From assembly GCA_964415605.1 (NCBI GenBank), contig CAYQBA010000087.1, positions 1 through 19,562 on the forward strand: 19,562 bases of DNA, written 5' to 3'. The DNA is from UCB3 sp964415605. Its GTDB lineage: Bacteria; Chloroflexota; Anaerolineae; Epilineales; Epilineaceae. The notes beneath the pieces were generated by a model, which saw nothing but the letters and a program-made list of their open reading frames with translations, was not told the origin of the DNA and did no database searches. Shown here one piece after another: positions 7,809 to 14,608 of the stretch (within the stretch, counting starts at the first letter, position 1; every line of letters starts with the position of its first letter). Position numbers and translations under genes: made by a program.

Positions 7809-7814
7809 ATTCTA
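7809..7814 (-). promoter_or_regulatory. candidate -10 box of the wzz/cpsD/rmlA/rmlB block
   Basis: TAGAAT on the minus strand ends 12 nt before the ATG of the tandem-Wzz gene. The -35 region is poor (no good TTGACA-like hexamer). If used, the message would begin within about 5 nt of the start codon, which agrees with the missing ribosome binding site. Confidence 0.4.
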
Positions 7815-7886
7815 ACACGTCGGGGGGACGGCGACGAAAAACGGGGGGCGGGGCGGGAGGGCGTCAGGCGGGCGTTCATGGGCCGC

Positions 7887-7934
7887 GATGTCGAGACCGA
7901 TGTGGATGCCAATGTGGACGCGCATGCGGATCCC
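7887..7934 (+). repeat. four imperfect 12-bp direct repeats upstream of antitoxin gene
   Basis: GATGTCGAGACC, GATGTGGATGCC, AATGTGGACGCG and CATGCGGATCCC follow each other without gaps. They overlap the predicted -35 of the antitoxin promoter. Ribbon-helix-helix antitoxins commonly bind repeated half-sites in their own promoter, so this is a candidate operator. The repeat is seen; the binding is inferred. Confidence 0.5.
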
Positions 7935-7944
7935 GCGCTAAGAT
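7915..7944 (+). promoter_or_regulatory. candidate promoter of the toxin-antitoxin pair
   Basis: TGGACG (7915-7920) and TAAGAT (7939-7944) are 18 bp apart, with transcription expected near 7951. The antitoxin ATG is 55 nt further on. The -35 falls inside the 12-bp repeats, as expected for autoregulation. Both hexamers are imperfect. Confidence 0.45.
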
Positions 7945-8005
7945 CACCGCAGCCCATCCGCGTCGGGCGTGAGCGACGGGCCATCGAGCCACGGAGGGAT
8001 CCGCC

Positions 8006-8239
8006 ATGAAGACCATTCAAATGACGATCGACGACCGCCTTCTGGACGAGGTGGACCACGCCGTGCGCGACGATGGGACGTCGCGGTCCGCGTTCATCCG
8101 GGCCGCGCTGGTCGCGGCGCTGCGGGCGCGCCGGGTCGACGAGCTGGAACGGCGACACGCCGAAGGCTACGCCCGCCATCCGGTCCACCCGGGCGAGTTC
8201 GACGTCTGGATCGAGGAGCAGGCATGGGCCGACGCGTGA
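8006..8239 (+). CDS. ribbon-helix-helix antitoxin (MazE-type partner)
   Basis: The 77-residue protein begins KTIQMTIDDRLLDEVD, the beta-strand plus first helix of a ribbon-helix-helix DNA-binding fold, followed by SRSAFIRAALVAALR as the second helix (about residues 26-40). The acidic, aromatic tail (YARHP...FDVWIEEQAWADA) is the kind of segment that wraps and blocks a MazF toxin. GGAGGG lies 7 nt before the ATG. It overlaps the toxin gene by 16 nt, so the two are translationally coupled. It should both neutralise the toxin and repress the shared promoter. The fold and pairing are clear from the sequence; details of binding are inferred from the family. Confidence 0.9.
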   Translation: MKTIQMTIDDRLLDEVDHAVRDDGTSRSAFIRAALVAALRARRVDELERRHAEGYARHPVHPGEFDVWIEEQAWADA

Positions 8240-8574
8240 GCCGCGGCGACGTGTGCTGGTACGACTTCCAGCCGCCCGACAAGCGCCGCCCGGTTCTGGT
8301 GTTGACCCGCGACTCCGCGATCGACCACCTGACGGGCATCACCATCGCCCCGTTGACCACCACGATCCGCGGTATCCCGACCGAAGTGGTGCTGACACCA
8401 GACCTCGATGGCGTGCCGGAGACCTGCGCCGTCAACCTCGACAACCTCCAGACGGTCCGCAAGGCTCAGCTGGGAACGACGGTCACCCACCTCACGCCGG
8501 CCCGGGTGCGCGCCGTCGAGTCTGCGCTCCTGTTCGCGCTCGGCATCGCCTGGCGTCGCGCGAACGATTCCTGA
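8224..8574 (+). CDS. mazF: MazF/PemK-family endoribonuclease toxin
   Basis: The 116-residue product has the MazF core: SRGDVCWYDF (6-15), KRRPVLVLTRD (20-30), ITIAPLTTTIRGIPTEVVL (39-57), CAVNLDNLQTVRKAQLG (68-84) and the final helix VRAVESALLFALG (95-107). Family members cut RNA at short sequence motifs and halt translation; Arg22 and the Thr in the PLTTTIRG loop sit where catalytic residues lie in relatives. I chose ATG at 8224 because GAGGAG lies 5 nt before it; a GTG at 8236 is an alternative. The frame overlaps the antitoxin end by 16 nt. The module sits on the strand opposite to the polysaccharide genes that flank it, suggesting it inserted there as a unit. The target motif cannot be told from sequence. 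Confidence 0.92.
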   Translation: MGRRVSRGDVCWYDFQPPDKRRPVLVLTRDSAIDHLTGITIAPLTTTIRGIPTEVVLTPDLDGVPETCAVNLDNLQTVRKAQLGTTVTHLTPARVRAVESALLFALGIAWRRANDS

Positions 8575-8700
8575 GCCTCGGCGCCCAGGTCCGATTGGGG
8601 CTGCACTGATGCGTGTCGGGTTCGTCGGCGTGGTGGAGGTGCCCGCGGCGGGCGAAAGCGACGCGTCCACGCGGGTCGGATCCGGCCCGCCCCTGGCCGG

Positions 8701-8717
8701 CGGTCGGAAGCCGACCG
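8701..8717. terminator. candidate two-way hairpin terminator
   Basis: CGGTCGG, loop AAG, CCGACCG form a perfect 7-bp stem in the gap where the toxin gene (plus) and the small Wzz-like gene (minus, stop at 8720) converge. There is no T-run, so intrinsic termination would depend on the stem alone. Position is the main support. Confidence 0.4.
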
Positions 8718-8719
8718 AC

Positions 8720-9466
8720 CTACCGCCGCCCCGCCGGGATGCGGCCGACGACGTCGGCGCCGGCCGCGGCGCGGGCGTCGGCCGGGTCGTGGATGCGCGG
8801 GTCGGCGGCGTGCAGCGCGAAGGCGAGCCCGACGGCCACCAGCACCGCCAGCGCCACGCGCAGCGGAAGCTCGATCCGCGCGCGCAGCGGCGGGTCGAGG
8901 ACGGCGACGTCGGGCCGATCGACGATGGTGATGCGGATGTCGTCCTCGCCGAGGCGGGCGAACCACTGGCCGCCGTTCTGTTCGAGCTCGTCGACCACGG
9001 CCACGGCGATGGCCTCGAGCTCGGCGCGCAGCGCGGCGACCTGCGCGCCGCTGGCGCCGGGCGGCGCCGCGCGCGTGACGGTGACGTCGGCCACGCGGTG
9101 GCGGTCCTCGGCCGAGAGCTCGCTGGCGATCTCGCCGGCCGCGACCCGCATGTCGGCCGGCAGGCGCGCCGCGACCGCCGCGGCGAACACATCGCGCGGG
9201 ATGATCCGCGCGATGTCGTCGATGAGCGCCTCGCCGATCTTGGCGGTCGTCCCGTCGTCGTCGCTGCCGGGCACACGCGCCGAGGGCGGGATGTCCACCG
9301 CGAACGCGAGCCGGGCCTGGTAGGTCGCCGGCGGCGCGGTCGTGGTCCACGCCGTCGCGAGCGCGACGACGACGGGCAGCCCGGCAACCAGCCAGGCCCG
9401 CCGGCGGACGATGGCGAGCGCCGCGCGGAGGTCGAGCGGCGCCGCCGTGGCGACGGTGTCGTCCAT
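8720..9466 (-). CDS. small Wzz-like membrane protein
   Basis: The 248-residue protein has a helix near the N-terminus (about 23-43) and another near the C-terminus (about 201-219) with a roughly 155-residue outside domain between them, the layout of Wzz/CapA chain-length proteins. The first helix follows a basic stretch (VRRRAW), and ATYQARLAFAVD after it is typical of the first strand of the family. A short cytoplasmic tail ends VVGRIPAGRR. It starts 10 bp after the glycosyltransferase stop, with no clear ribosome binding site, so it is probably translated by coupling to that gene. It is about half the size of the tandem-Wzz protein across the toxin-antitoxin pair. Recognition rests on topology and weak motifs. 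Confidence 0.7.
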   Translation of the reverse strand: MDDTVATAAPLDLRAALAIVRRRAWLVAGLPVVVALATAWTTTAPPATYQARLAFAVDIPPSARVPGSDDDGTTAKIGEALIDDIARIIPRDVFAAAVAARLPADMRVAAGEIASELSAEDRHRVADVTVTRAAPPGASGAQVAALRAELEAIAVAVVDELEQNGGQWFARLGEDDIRITIVDRPDVAVLDPPLRARIELPLRVALAVLVAVGLAFALHAADPRIHDPADARAAAGADVVGRIPAGRR

Positions 9467-9476
9467 CGCGGGCCGC

Positions 9477-10685
9477 CTAGTGGCCTTCCCAGGCCGGCGC
9501 GCCGCCGGGAACGACCCGGCGGCCGAGGCGCCCGGGCCGCCCGGCCTCGAGCGCGCCGGCGACGAGGTCGCGCAGCCGGGCCTGGAACACGGGCAGGCCG
9601 AAGCGGCGGGCGTGGGCGCGGATGGCGGCGGGGTCCCAGGCGATGGCGTCGGCGCGGACGACGGCGTCGGCCAGCGCGGCGGGGTCGGGCTCGGTGAAGA
9701 ACAGGCCGGTCTGGCCGTCGACCACGGTGTCCAGCACCCCCCCGGCGCGGCGGGCGATCACCGGCCGCCCGGCCGCCATCGCCTCGACGGGCGCCAGGCC
9801 GTAATCCTCGACGCCGGGCCAGACGAGGGCGCGGCAGCGCGCCACGAGGTCGTTGACGGTGGCCTCGGGCAGCCGGCCGCGGAACACGATCGTCGGTCCG
9901 GCCAGCGCCTCGAGCCGGGCGCGGTCGCGGCCGTCGCCGACGACGACAAGCCGGCGGCCGAGGCGGTTGAAGGCCTCGACGGCCAGGTCGATCTGCTTGT
10001 ACGGCACCAGCCGGGCCAGGACGAGGTAGTCGTCGCCGGCCCGGTCGGCGACCTGGAAGCGATCGACGTCGGTCGGCGGGTGGATCACGGTGCTGTCGCG
10101 CCCGTAGGCGGCGGCGATGCGGTCGCGGACGACGCTCGAGATGGCCACGAAGTGGTCGACGCGGCGCGCCGCCGCCACCTCCCACCGGCGGAGGGCGGGC
10201 ACGAGCAGGCGCAGCGCGAGGCGCGCGCCGCGCGGCAGCGGCTCGTACGCGACGTACGCGTCGGGCTGCCAGACGAAGCGCGTCGGGGTGAGGCAGTAGC
10301 ACACGTGCACGGCCTCGCCGGCGTCGACGCCGTGGCAGAAGCCGCTCTTGTTGGAGAGGACGAGGTCGTACCCGCGCAGCCGTGTGGTCCGCCAGGCCAC
10401 CGGGTAGAGCGGCAGGTACGGCTGGTGATGGGCGTGGATGCCGGGCAGGCGGTCCATCCAGCTCGTCCGGACGTCCCAGCCGGCGATGGCCGGCACCCGC
10501 GCGGGGTCGGCGATCGTCGTGTACACCGGGGCGGCCGGGAACAGGTCGTGCAGCGCCTCGAGCACGACCTCGGCGCCGCCGGCCTGGTTGAGCCAGTCGT
10601 GGACCAGCGCGACGCGCGGGCCGCGGTCGGGGGCGTGGGCGGGCGGTCCAGCGTGTGGGGATCGCGGGGCATCGCGGGCGGGCAT
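9477..10685 (-). CDS. GT4-family glycosyltransferase
   Basis: The 402-residue product has the GT-B layout. The N-terminal domain begins RVALVHDWLNQAGGAEVVLEAL (24-45), including the glycine loop that touches the acceptor. The C-terminal donor domain includes LVLARLVPYKQIDLAVEAF (221-239), VVVGDGRDRARLEAL (247-261) and the EX7E signature EDYGLAPVEAMAAGRPVI (293-310). This matches retaining glycosyltransferases of family GT4 that add sugars to lipid-linked intermediates at the cytoplasmic face. Donor sugar cannot be told. I chose ATG at 10685, which sits 7 nt after a TACAAT box and lacks a Shine-Dalgarno, so the message is probably leaderless. An ATG at 10736 is upstream of that box and less likely. 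It is followed 10 bp later by the small Wzz-like gene. Confidence 0.9.
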   Translation of the reverse strand: MPARDAPRSPHAGPPAHAPDRGPRVALVHDWLNQAGGAEVVLEALHDLFPAAPVYTTIADPARVPAIAGWDVRTSWMDRLPGIHAHHQPYLPLYPVAWRTTRLRGYDLVLSNKSGFCHGVDAGEAVHVCYCLTPTRFVWQPDAYVAYEPLPRGARLALRLLVPALRRWEVAAARRVDHFVAISSVVRDRIAAAYGRDSTVIHPPTDVDRFQVADRAGDDYLVLARLVPYKQIDLAVEAFNRLGRRLVVVGDGRDRARLEALAGPTIVFRGRLPEATVNDLVARCRALVWPGVEDYGLAPVEAMAAGRPVIARRAGGVLDTVVDGQTGLFFTEPDPAALADAVVRADAIAWDPAAIRAHARRFGLPVFQARLRDLVAGALEAGRPGRLGRRVVPGGAPAWEGH

Positions 10686-10692
10686 GGGGTGG

Positions 10693-10698
10693 ATTGTA
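10693..10698 (-). promoter_or_regulatory. -10 box giving a leaderless glycosyltransferase transcript
   Basis: TACAAT on the minus strand is followed by 7 nt and then ATG. At the normal distance from a -10 box, transcription starts at the start codon itself. No good -35 is seen 16-19 bp upstream. Confidence 0.6.
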
Positions 10699-10786
10699 CC
10701 GGCCGGGCGCCTGCGGCGCGAAATCGGTGTGGCCACAGCCGGTCGTCAGCGTGCGACGCCCGCCGTCAGATGCTTGGACGAAGATG

Positions 10787-10816
10787 CCGGGCATCCCGGG
10801 ACCGCGGGCATCCCGG
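10787..10816. repeat. paired CGGGCATCCCGG repeats
   Basis: The same 12-mer occurs at 10788-10799 and 10805-10816, 17 bp apart start to start. Each copy is itself a near-palindrome (CGGG, CAT, CCCG). They lie about 100 bp upstream of the glycosyltransferase start and could be a two-site operator or a small hairpin pair. Confidence 0.45.
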
Positions 10817-11059
10817 CTGCCGAACCGCCGTGCGGGCAGGCCACCCGCAGTCTAGAAGGTGTCCAAGGCGCTGACGGTCGCCTCGCGCGACCAAGCGTCG
10901 TCGCTGCGTGGCCCTGGACGACGAGGGTTCGAAAAGGATGTTAGTCGGCGTGGGCCGGTCCAGCCGAGCTTCGCCCATCACCCGCCGCCGGGCTCTGATA
11001 CATGACGACCTTGGTCTCGGCAAGGGCCGCGTTCGGTCAATCTTCATGCCGCCGTCCCC

Positions 11060-12340
11060 TCATCCCGGCGCGCGGTCCCACGCCCGCACCGGCGGCGTCA
11101 CCGCCCGGCCAGCGCGGCGCGCCGCCACCACCGCGGCGGCCTCGACCTCGAGGACAAGGGTGTCGGCGGCCAGCGGGTCGGGCAGCGCGTCGACCTGCGT
11201 GGTGGTGATCACGGTCTGCTGGCGCGGCTCGATCCGCGCCAGCAGGCGCCGGCGCCGCTCGGCGTCGAGCTCCGAGAGCACGTCGTCCAGCAGCAGCACC
11301 GGCCGCTCGCCGGTCTCCGCCCACATGCGCTGTGCCTCGGCCAGCTTGAGGGCCAGGATCACCGTGCGCTGCTGGCCGCGCGAGCCGTACGTGCGCATGT
11401 CGACGCCGCCCAGGCTGAAGGCCAGGTCGTCGCGGTGCGGGCCGGCCTGGGTGGCGGCGCGGGCGATGTCCTCGGCGCGCTGCGCGTCCAGCGCCGCGTG
11501 CAGGCGTTCCGCCAGCCCGTCGGCGTCGGCGGGCAGGTCGGCGTAGGGGCCGGGGGACTCGGCCAGGCCATCCAGGGCGGGCTGCCACGCCGCCCGCCGC
11601 GCGACGCGCAGGCCGGGCACGTAGCGCACCTCGAGCCGCCCCCGGTCGTCGCCGGCGTCGACGAGGTCGGCGTGCAGCCCGGCCGCCAGCGCGTCGAGCG
11701 CCACGACGGTCGCCAGCCGGCGCGCGAGGAGCTGGCCGCCGGCGTGGGCCAGCCGCTCGTCCCAGAAAGCGAGCTCGTCCGACCGCCCGCCGCGGTCGCG
11801 CAGCCGGCGCAAGAGGTGGTTGCGTTGCGAGAGCACCTGGTTGTAGGTCGAGAGCGCGCGGCAGTAGGCGCGGTCGATCTGGCACAAGAGCACGTCGAGG
11901 TAGCGGCGCCGCTCGGCCGGGGCGCCGGCGACCACCTCGATGTCCTGCGGGGTGAACAGGACGACGTTGAGGTGGCCCAGGACGTCGAGCGCCCGCCGGG
12001 CCACGCCGTTGACCTGCACGCGCTTCCCGTAGCGCGGCTCTTCGGTCTCGGCGGTCTGCAGCGCGGTGACGACGTCAAGCGTGACGCTGCCGTCGGCGCG
12101 GACGATCTCGCCGTGCACGCGGCTGAAGGGGATGCCGTCCTCCCCGGCCCGCCAGTGGACGACCTCGCGGTCGGCCGACGCGGTGGGCGAGCGGGTGGTG
12201 GCCAGGCAGTAGATGGCCTCGACCAGGCTGGTCTTGCCCTGGGCGTTGCGGCCGCGGACCACGACGGTCTCGCACGGCAGCGTGAGGTCGAGCCGGCGGT
12301 AGCAGCGGAAGTTGGTCAAGGCCAGGTGGCGGACGTACAC
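11060..12340 (-). CDS. recF: RecF, DNA replication/repair ATPase
   Basis: The 426-residue product is an SMC-like ABC ATPase that loads RecA with RecO and RecR at single-strand gaps. It begins YVRHLALTNFRCYRRLDL, the RecF N-terminal signature. Walker A GRNAQGKTS is at 30-38, GPHRDDLAF at 300-308, the ABC signature YGSRGQQRT at 318-326, and Walker B LLLDDVLSELD at 349-359. It is somewhat longer than the usual 360-380 residues, mostly from a C-terminal tail after about 397. I chose GTG at 12340: it is 6 nt after a perfect TATAAT and has no Shine-Dalgarno, so the message is likely leaderless. Longer in-frame starts lie upstream of that box. In many bacteria recF directly follows dnaN; here a propeller gene on the other strand separates them. 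Confidence 0.95.
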   Translation of the reverse strand: MYVRHLALTNFRCYRRLDLTLPCETVVVRGRNAQGKTSLVEAIYCLATTRSPTASADREVVHWRAGEDGIPFSRVHGEIVRADGSVTLDVVTALQTAETEEPRYGKRVQVNGVARRALDVLGHLNVVLFTPQDIEVVAGAPAERRRYLDVLLCQIDRAYCRALSTYNQVLSQRNHLLRRLRDRGGRSDELAFWDERLAHAGGQLLARRLATVVALDALAAGLHADLVDAGDDRGRLEVRYVPGLRVARRAAWQPALDGLAESPGPYADLPADADGLAERLHAALDAQRAEDIARAATQAGPHRDDLAFSLGGVDMRTYGSRGQQRTVILALKLAEAQRMWAETGERPVLLLDDVLSELDAERRRRLLARIEPRQQTVITTTQVDALPDPLAADTLVLEVEAAAVVAARRAGRAVTPPVRAWDRAPG

Positions 12341-12346
12341 GCGGGG

Positions 12347-12352
12347 ATTATA
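12347..12352 (-). promoter_or_regulatory. -10 box giving a leaderless recF transcript
   Basis: A perfect TATAAT on the minus strand is followed by CCCCGC and then GTG, the recF start codon. Transcription would begin at or next to the first base of the coding sequence. The -35 region is GC-rich and shows no clear hexamer. Confidence 0.65.
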
Positions 12353-12479
12353 GGTTCGATCCGCCGCGACCCGCCGTCGGTCGCGTGTCGCAGCCTGCAA
12401 CTCCCCCGACAGCCCCCCGTAGATCGATGGTGACGACCGCTGCAACGACAGCCGTCGACACCGAGAGGAGACCCCGCGC

Positions 12480-14528
12480 ATGACGAGCCGCATCCCCGCC
12501 CGCCGCCGGCGCTTCGCCGGCCTCGTGCTCGGCGTCGCCGCCGTGGCCGCGCTGACCCTCGTCGACCTGCCGGCCGCCCCCGGCGCCGGCGCCGAGTCGC
12601 GCGCGGTGGCCTATCTCCCGGCCCTGCTGCGCGGCGCGATGTTCTCGTCGACCGCCGTGTCACCCCCGCGCCCGGCGCCGGGGTGGCGCTACCTGGTGGA
12701 CTCGAACCTCGGCTACGACGTCGCGGTCGATCCCGTGACCGGCGCGGTCTGGTCGGCGGCGCAGTCCGGCGGCGCCGTGCGGTGGAACCCGCGCACCGGT
12801 GTGGGCACGCCCGTGGGCGTGGCCGACGGCGTCGCATCGTGGTCCATCCTCTCGGTGGCGGTCGATCGCGACGGGGCCGTGTGGCTGGGCGGCGCCGACG
12901 GCTGGTTGAGCCGCAGGGACGCGGCGGGCAGCTGGCAGGCCTTTGGACCCGAGGTGGGCCTCGCGGTCGACGGCGCCGAACATGCCTGGACATCCCCCAA
13001 CGCCATCGCGGACCTGTTCGCGGCGCCCGACGGCACGCTGTGGGTCCTGCAGGCCGCGCGGCTCCTCACGCGCGCGCCGGATGGGCGCTGGCAGACCGTG
13101 CCCTTGGGCGACGGCAAGGTCGCGGACGCCATGTCCATCGCCGTGGGCGGCGACGGGCGGGTGTGGGTCGGCGCCGTCGGGTACCTCTGGGAGCGCGATC
13201 CGGCCGGGACGTGGACGGCCCACGGCCTCGGGCAGATCTTCGGCGTCCCGGCGGTCGGCATGGACGTCGCGACGGCCGCCGACGGCAGCGTCGCCGTGGC
13301 GACGCTGGCCCACCTGATCGTCCGCCGCCCCGGCCAGCCTTGGAGCGTCTACGGGCAAGGCGAGACGGGCGGGATGGCGCTCGCGGTGGCTTTCGACACG
13401 CGGAACCGCCTGTGGCTGGGCACCCATACCGAGGTGCGGCGGCTCCGCCCCGACGGCGGATGGGACGCGGCCTCGTCGCCGCGCGCGGTGGGCCTGGTCT
13501 TCCACCATGCCCTGGCGGCGACGGCGGACGGGGCGATGGCCGCGGGCAGCCGGCGCGGCGTGGGCCTGATCGGCGCCGACGACCGGGTCGCCGCGTGGTC
13601 GCTGCCCGGGCCGCTCGACAGCGACGTGGCGCGCGTCGCCTTCACGCCGCGCGGCGACGCCTGGCTGGCGCACGCGGAGCGCGGCATCAGCATGCTGTCG
13701 GACGGCGACGTCTGGGCGCACGAGGACGATGCCACCGGTCTGGGCACGCGGCGGGTCCAAGACCTGGCGATCGACCCGCGCGACGGCTCGGTCTGGGCGG
13801 CGGCCGGCAGGGACGGGCTGCGCCAGCGCCGCCCGGCTGGCGGCTGGCGGGTGTTCACCCGGGCCGACGGCCTCGCCGCCGACGCGGTCGTGGCGGTGCA
13901 CGTCGACGCCGCCGGCAACGTCTGGGCGGGGCACACCGCGCCGCTGGCGGTCGTGAGCGAGCCGCTTCCCGGCGTCTCGCGGCGGGCACCGGACGGCACA
14001 TGGAAGGTGGTCGCCGCGGCCAACGGCATCGGCGGCGACGACGTCGACACCATCGCGTCCGACGCCGCCGGCAACGTCTGGTTCGCGCACTACGACCGCG
14101 GCGTGACCCGGCTCGACGCCGCCGGGCGGTGGTCGCGGTTCGGAGCCGCCAGCGGGCTGATCACCGACTCGGTGCGGGCGCTGGCCGTCGCGCCGGACGG
14201 CACCGCCTACGTGGGGACGCCCCTCGGCCTGCGCGTGTGGGCGCCTGGCGGCGGCTGGTCGGACCTTCCGGGAGTCGCGGGGCTGGTGGGCCGGGGCGTC
14301 GGCGCGCTCTTCGTCGAGCCCGACGGCCGGGTGTGGATCGGCACGGCGCGCGGCGTCGTGGTCCGCGCGCCGGACGGCCGGGTCACCCGCTACGACCACG
14401 CCAACGGCGAGCTGCTCGGCGACGGCGTCGCGGGCATCGCGGTCGACCCGGCCGGCAACGCCTGGATCGCGAGCAGCCTGGCCGGCGTCAGCATCGTCGA
14501 CGCGGCGGCACGGCGGGATCGGCGGTGA
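12480..14528 (+). CDS. secreted beta-propeller protein (two-component-regulator-propeller-like repeats)
   Basis: The 682-residue product starts with an arginine-rich n-region (RRRRF) and a hydrophobic core (about 13-30), ending near GAGAES, which is a signal peptide. AYLPALLR follows at about 44-51; such YLP stretches after the signal are common in Chloroflexota secreted proteins. The rest is made of propeller blade repeats with the pattern DxxGxxWxG: DRDGAVWLGG, GGDGRVWVGA, DTRNRLWLGT, DAAGNVWAGH, DAAGNVWFAH, EPDGRVWIGT and DPAGNAWIAS, about a dozen blades. These resemble the sensor propellers of hybrid histidine kinases, but no kinase, transmembrane helix or response domain follows. AGGAG lies about 10 nt before the ATG. 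It is placed between recF and dnaN, against their direction. The binding partner is unknown. Confidence 0.85.
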   Translation: MTSRIPARRRRFAGLVLGVAAVAALTLVDLPAAPGAGAESRAVAYLPALLRGAMFSSTAVSPPRPAPGWRYLVDSNLGYDVAVDPVTGAVWSAAQSGGAVRWNPRTGVGTPVGVADGVASWSILSVAVDRDGAVWLGGADGWLSRRDAAGSWQAFGPEVGLAVDGAEHAWTSPNAIADLFAAPDGTLWVLQAARLLTRAPDGRWQTVPLGDGKVADAMSIAVGGDGRVWVGAVGYLWERDPAGTWTAHGLGQIFGVPAVGMDVATAADGSVAVATLAHLIVRRPGQPWSVYGQGETGGMALAVAFDTRNRLWLGTHTEVRRLRPDGGWDAASSPRAVGLVFHHALAATADGAMAAGSRRGVGLIGADDRVAAWSLPGPLDSDVARVAFTPRGDAWLAHAERGISMLSDGDVWAHEDDATGLGTRRVQDLAIDPRDGSVWAAAGRDGLRQRRPAGGWRVFTRADGLAADAVVAVHVDAAGNVWAGHTAPLAVVSEPLPGVSRRAPDGTWKVVAAANGIGGDDVDTIASDAAGNVWFAHYDRGVTRLDAAGRWSRFGAASGLITDSVRALAVAPDGTAYVGTPLGLRVWAPGGGWSDLPGVAGLVGRGVGALFVEPDGRVWIGTARGVVVRAPDGRVTRYDHANGELLGDGVAGIAVDPAGNAWIASSLAGVSIVDAAARRDRR

Positions 14529-14608
14529 TGGGGGGCGCGGCGTGACACGGGTCGACGCGGCGGCCCTGCCGTGAAATCTCGCCGCCAGCCACGTTTACCA
14601 TACGCCCG

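Larger units (their letters stand above)
10686..11059. other. 374-bp gap without a supported gene
   Basis: The stretch between the glycosyltransferase start and the recF stop has only short open frames (the longest about 93 codons on the minus strand, arginine-rich and without any recognisable motif). It contains the TACAAT box of the glycosyltransferase, a pair of CGGGCATCCCGG repeats and short minus-strand frames such as one ending VSALDTF at the TAG near 10853. It may be a decayed gene remnant, but I see no family signature. No tRNA or other structured RNA is recognisable. Confidence 0.5.

Noticed and set aside
8609..9697. Possible plus-strand gene beginning MRVGFVGVVEVP after mazF
   Set aside because: The first residues look protein-like, but the rest is the antisense of the small Wzz-like gene and has no family features.
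8167..10794. 875-codon minus-strand open frame across the glycosyltransferase, small Wzz-like gene and toxin
   Set aside because: Low-complexity Arg/Pro composition and overlap with four recognisable genes in other frames.
10766..11047. 93-codon minus-strand open frame in the gap before recF
   Set aside because: No good ribosome binding site, Arg-rich composition and no recognisable motif; kept only as part of the gap description.
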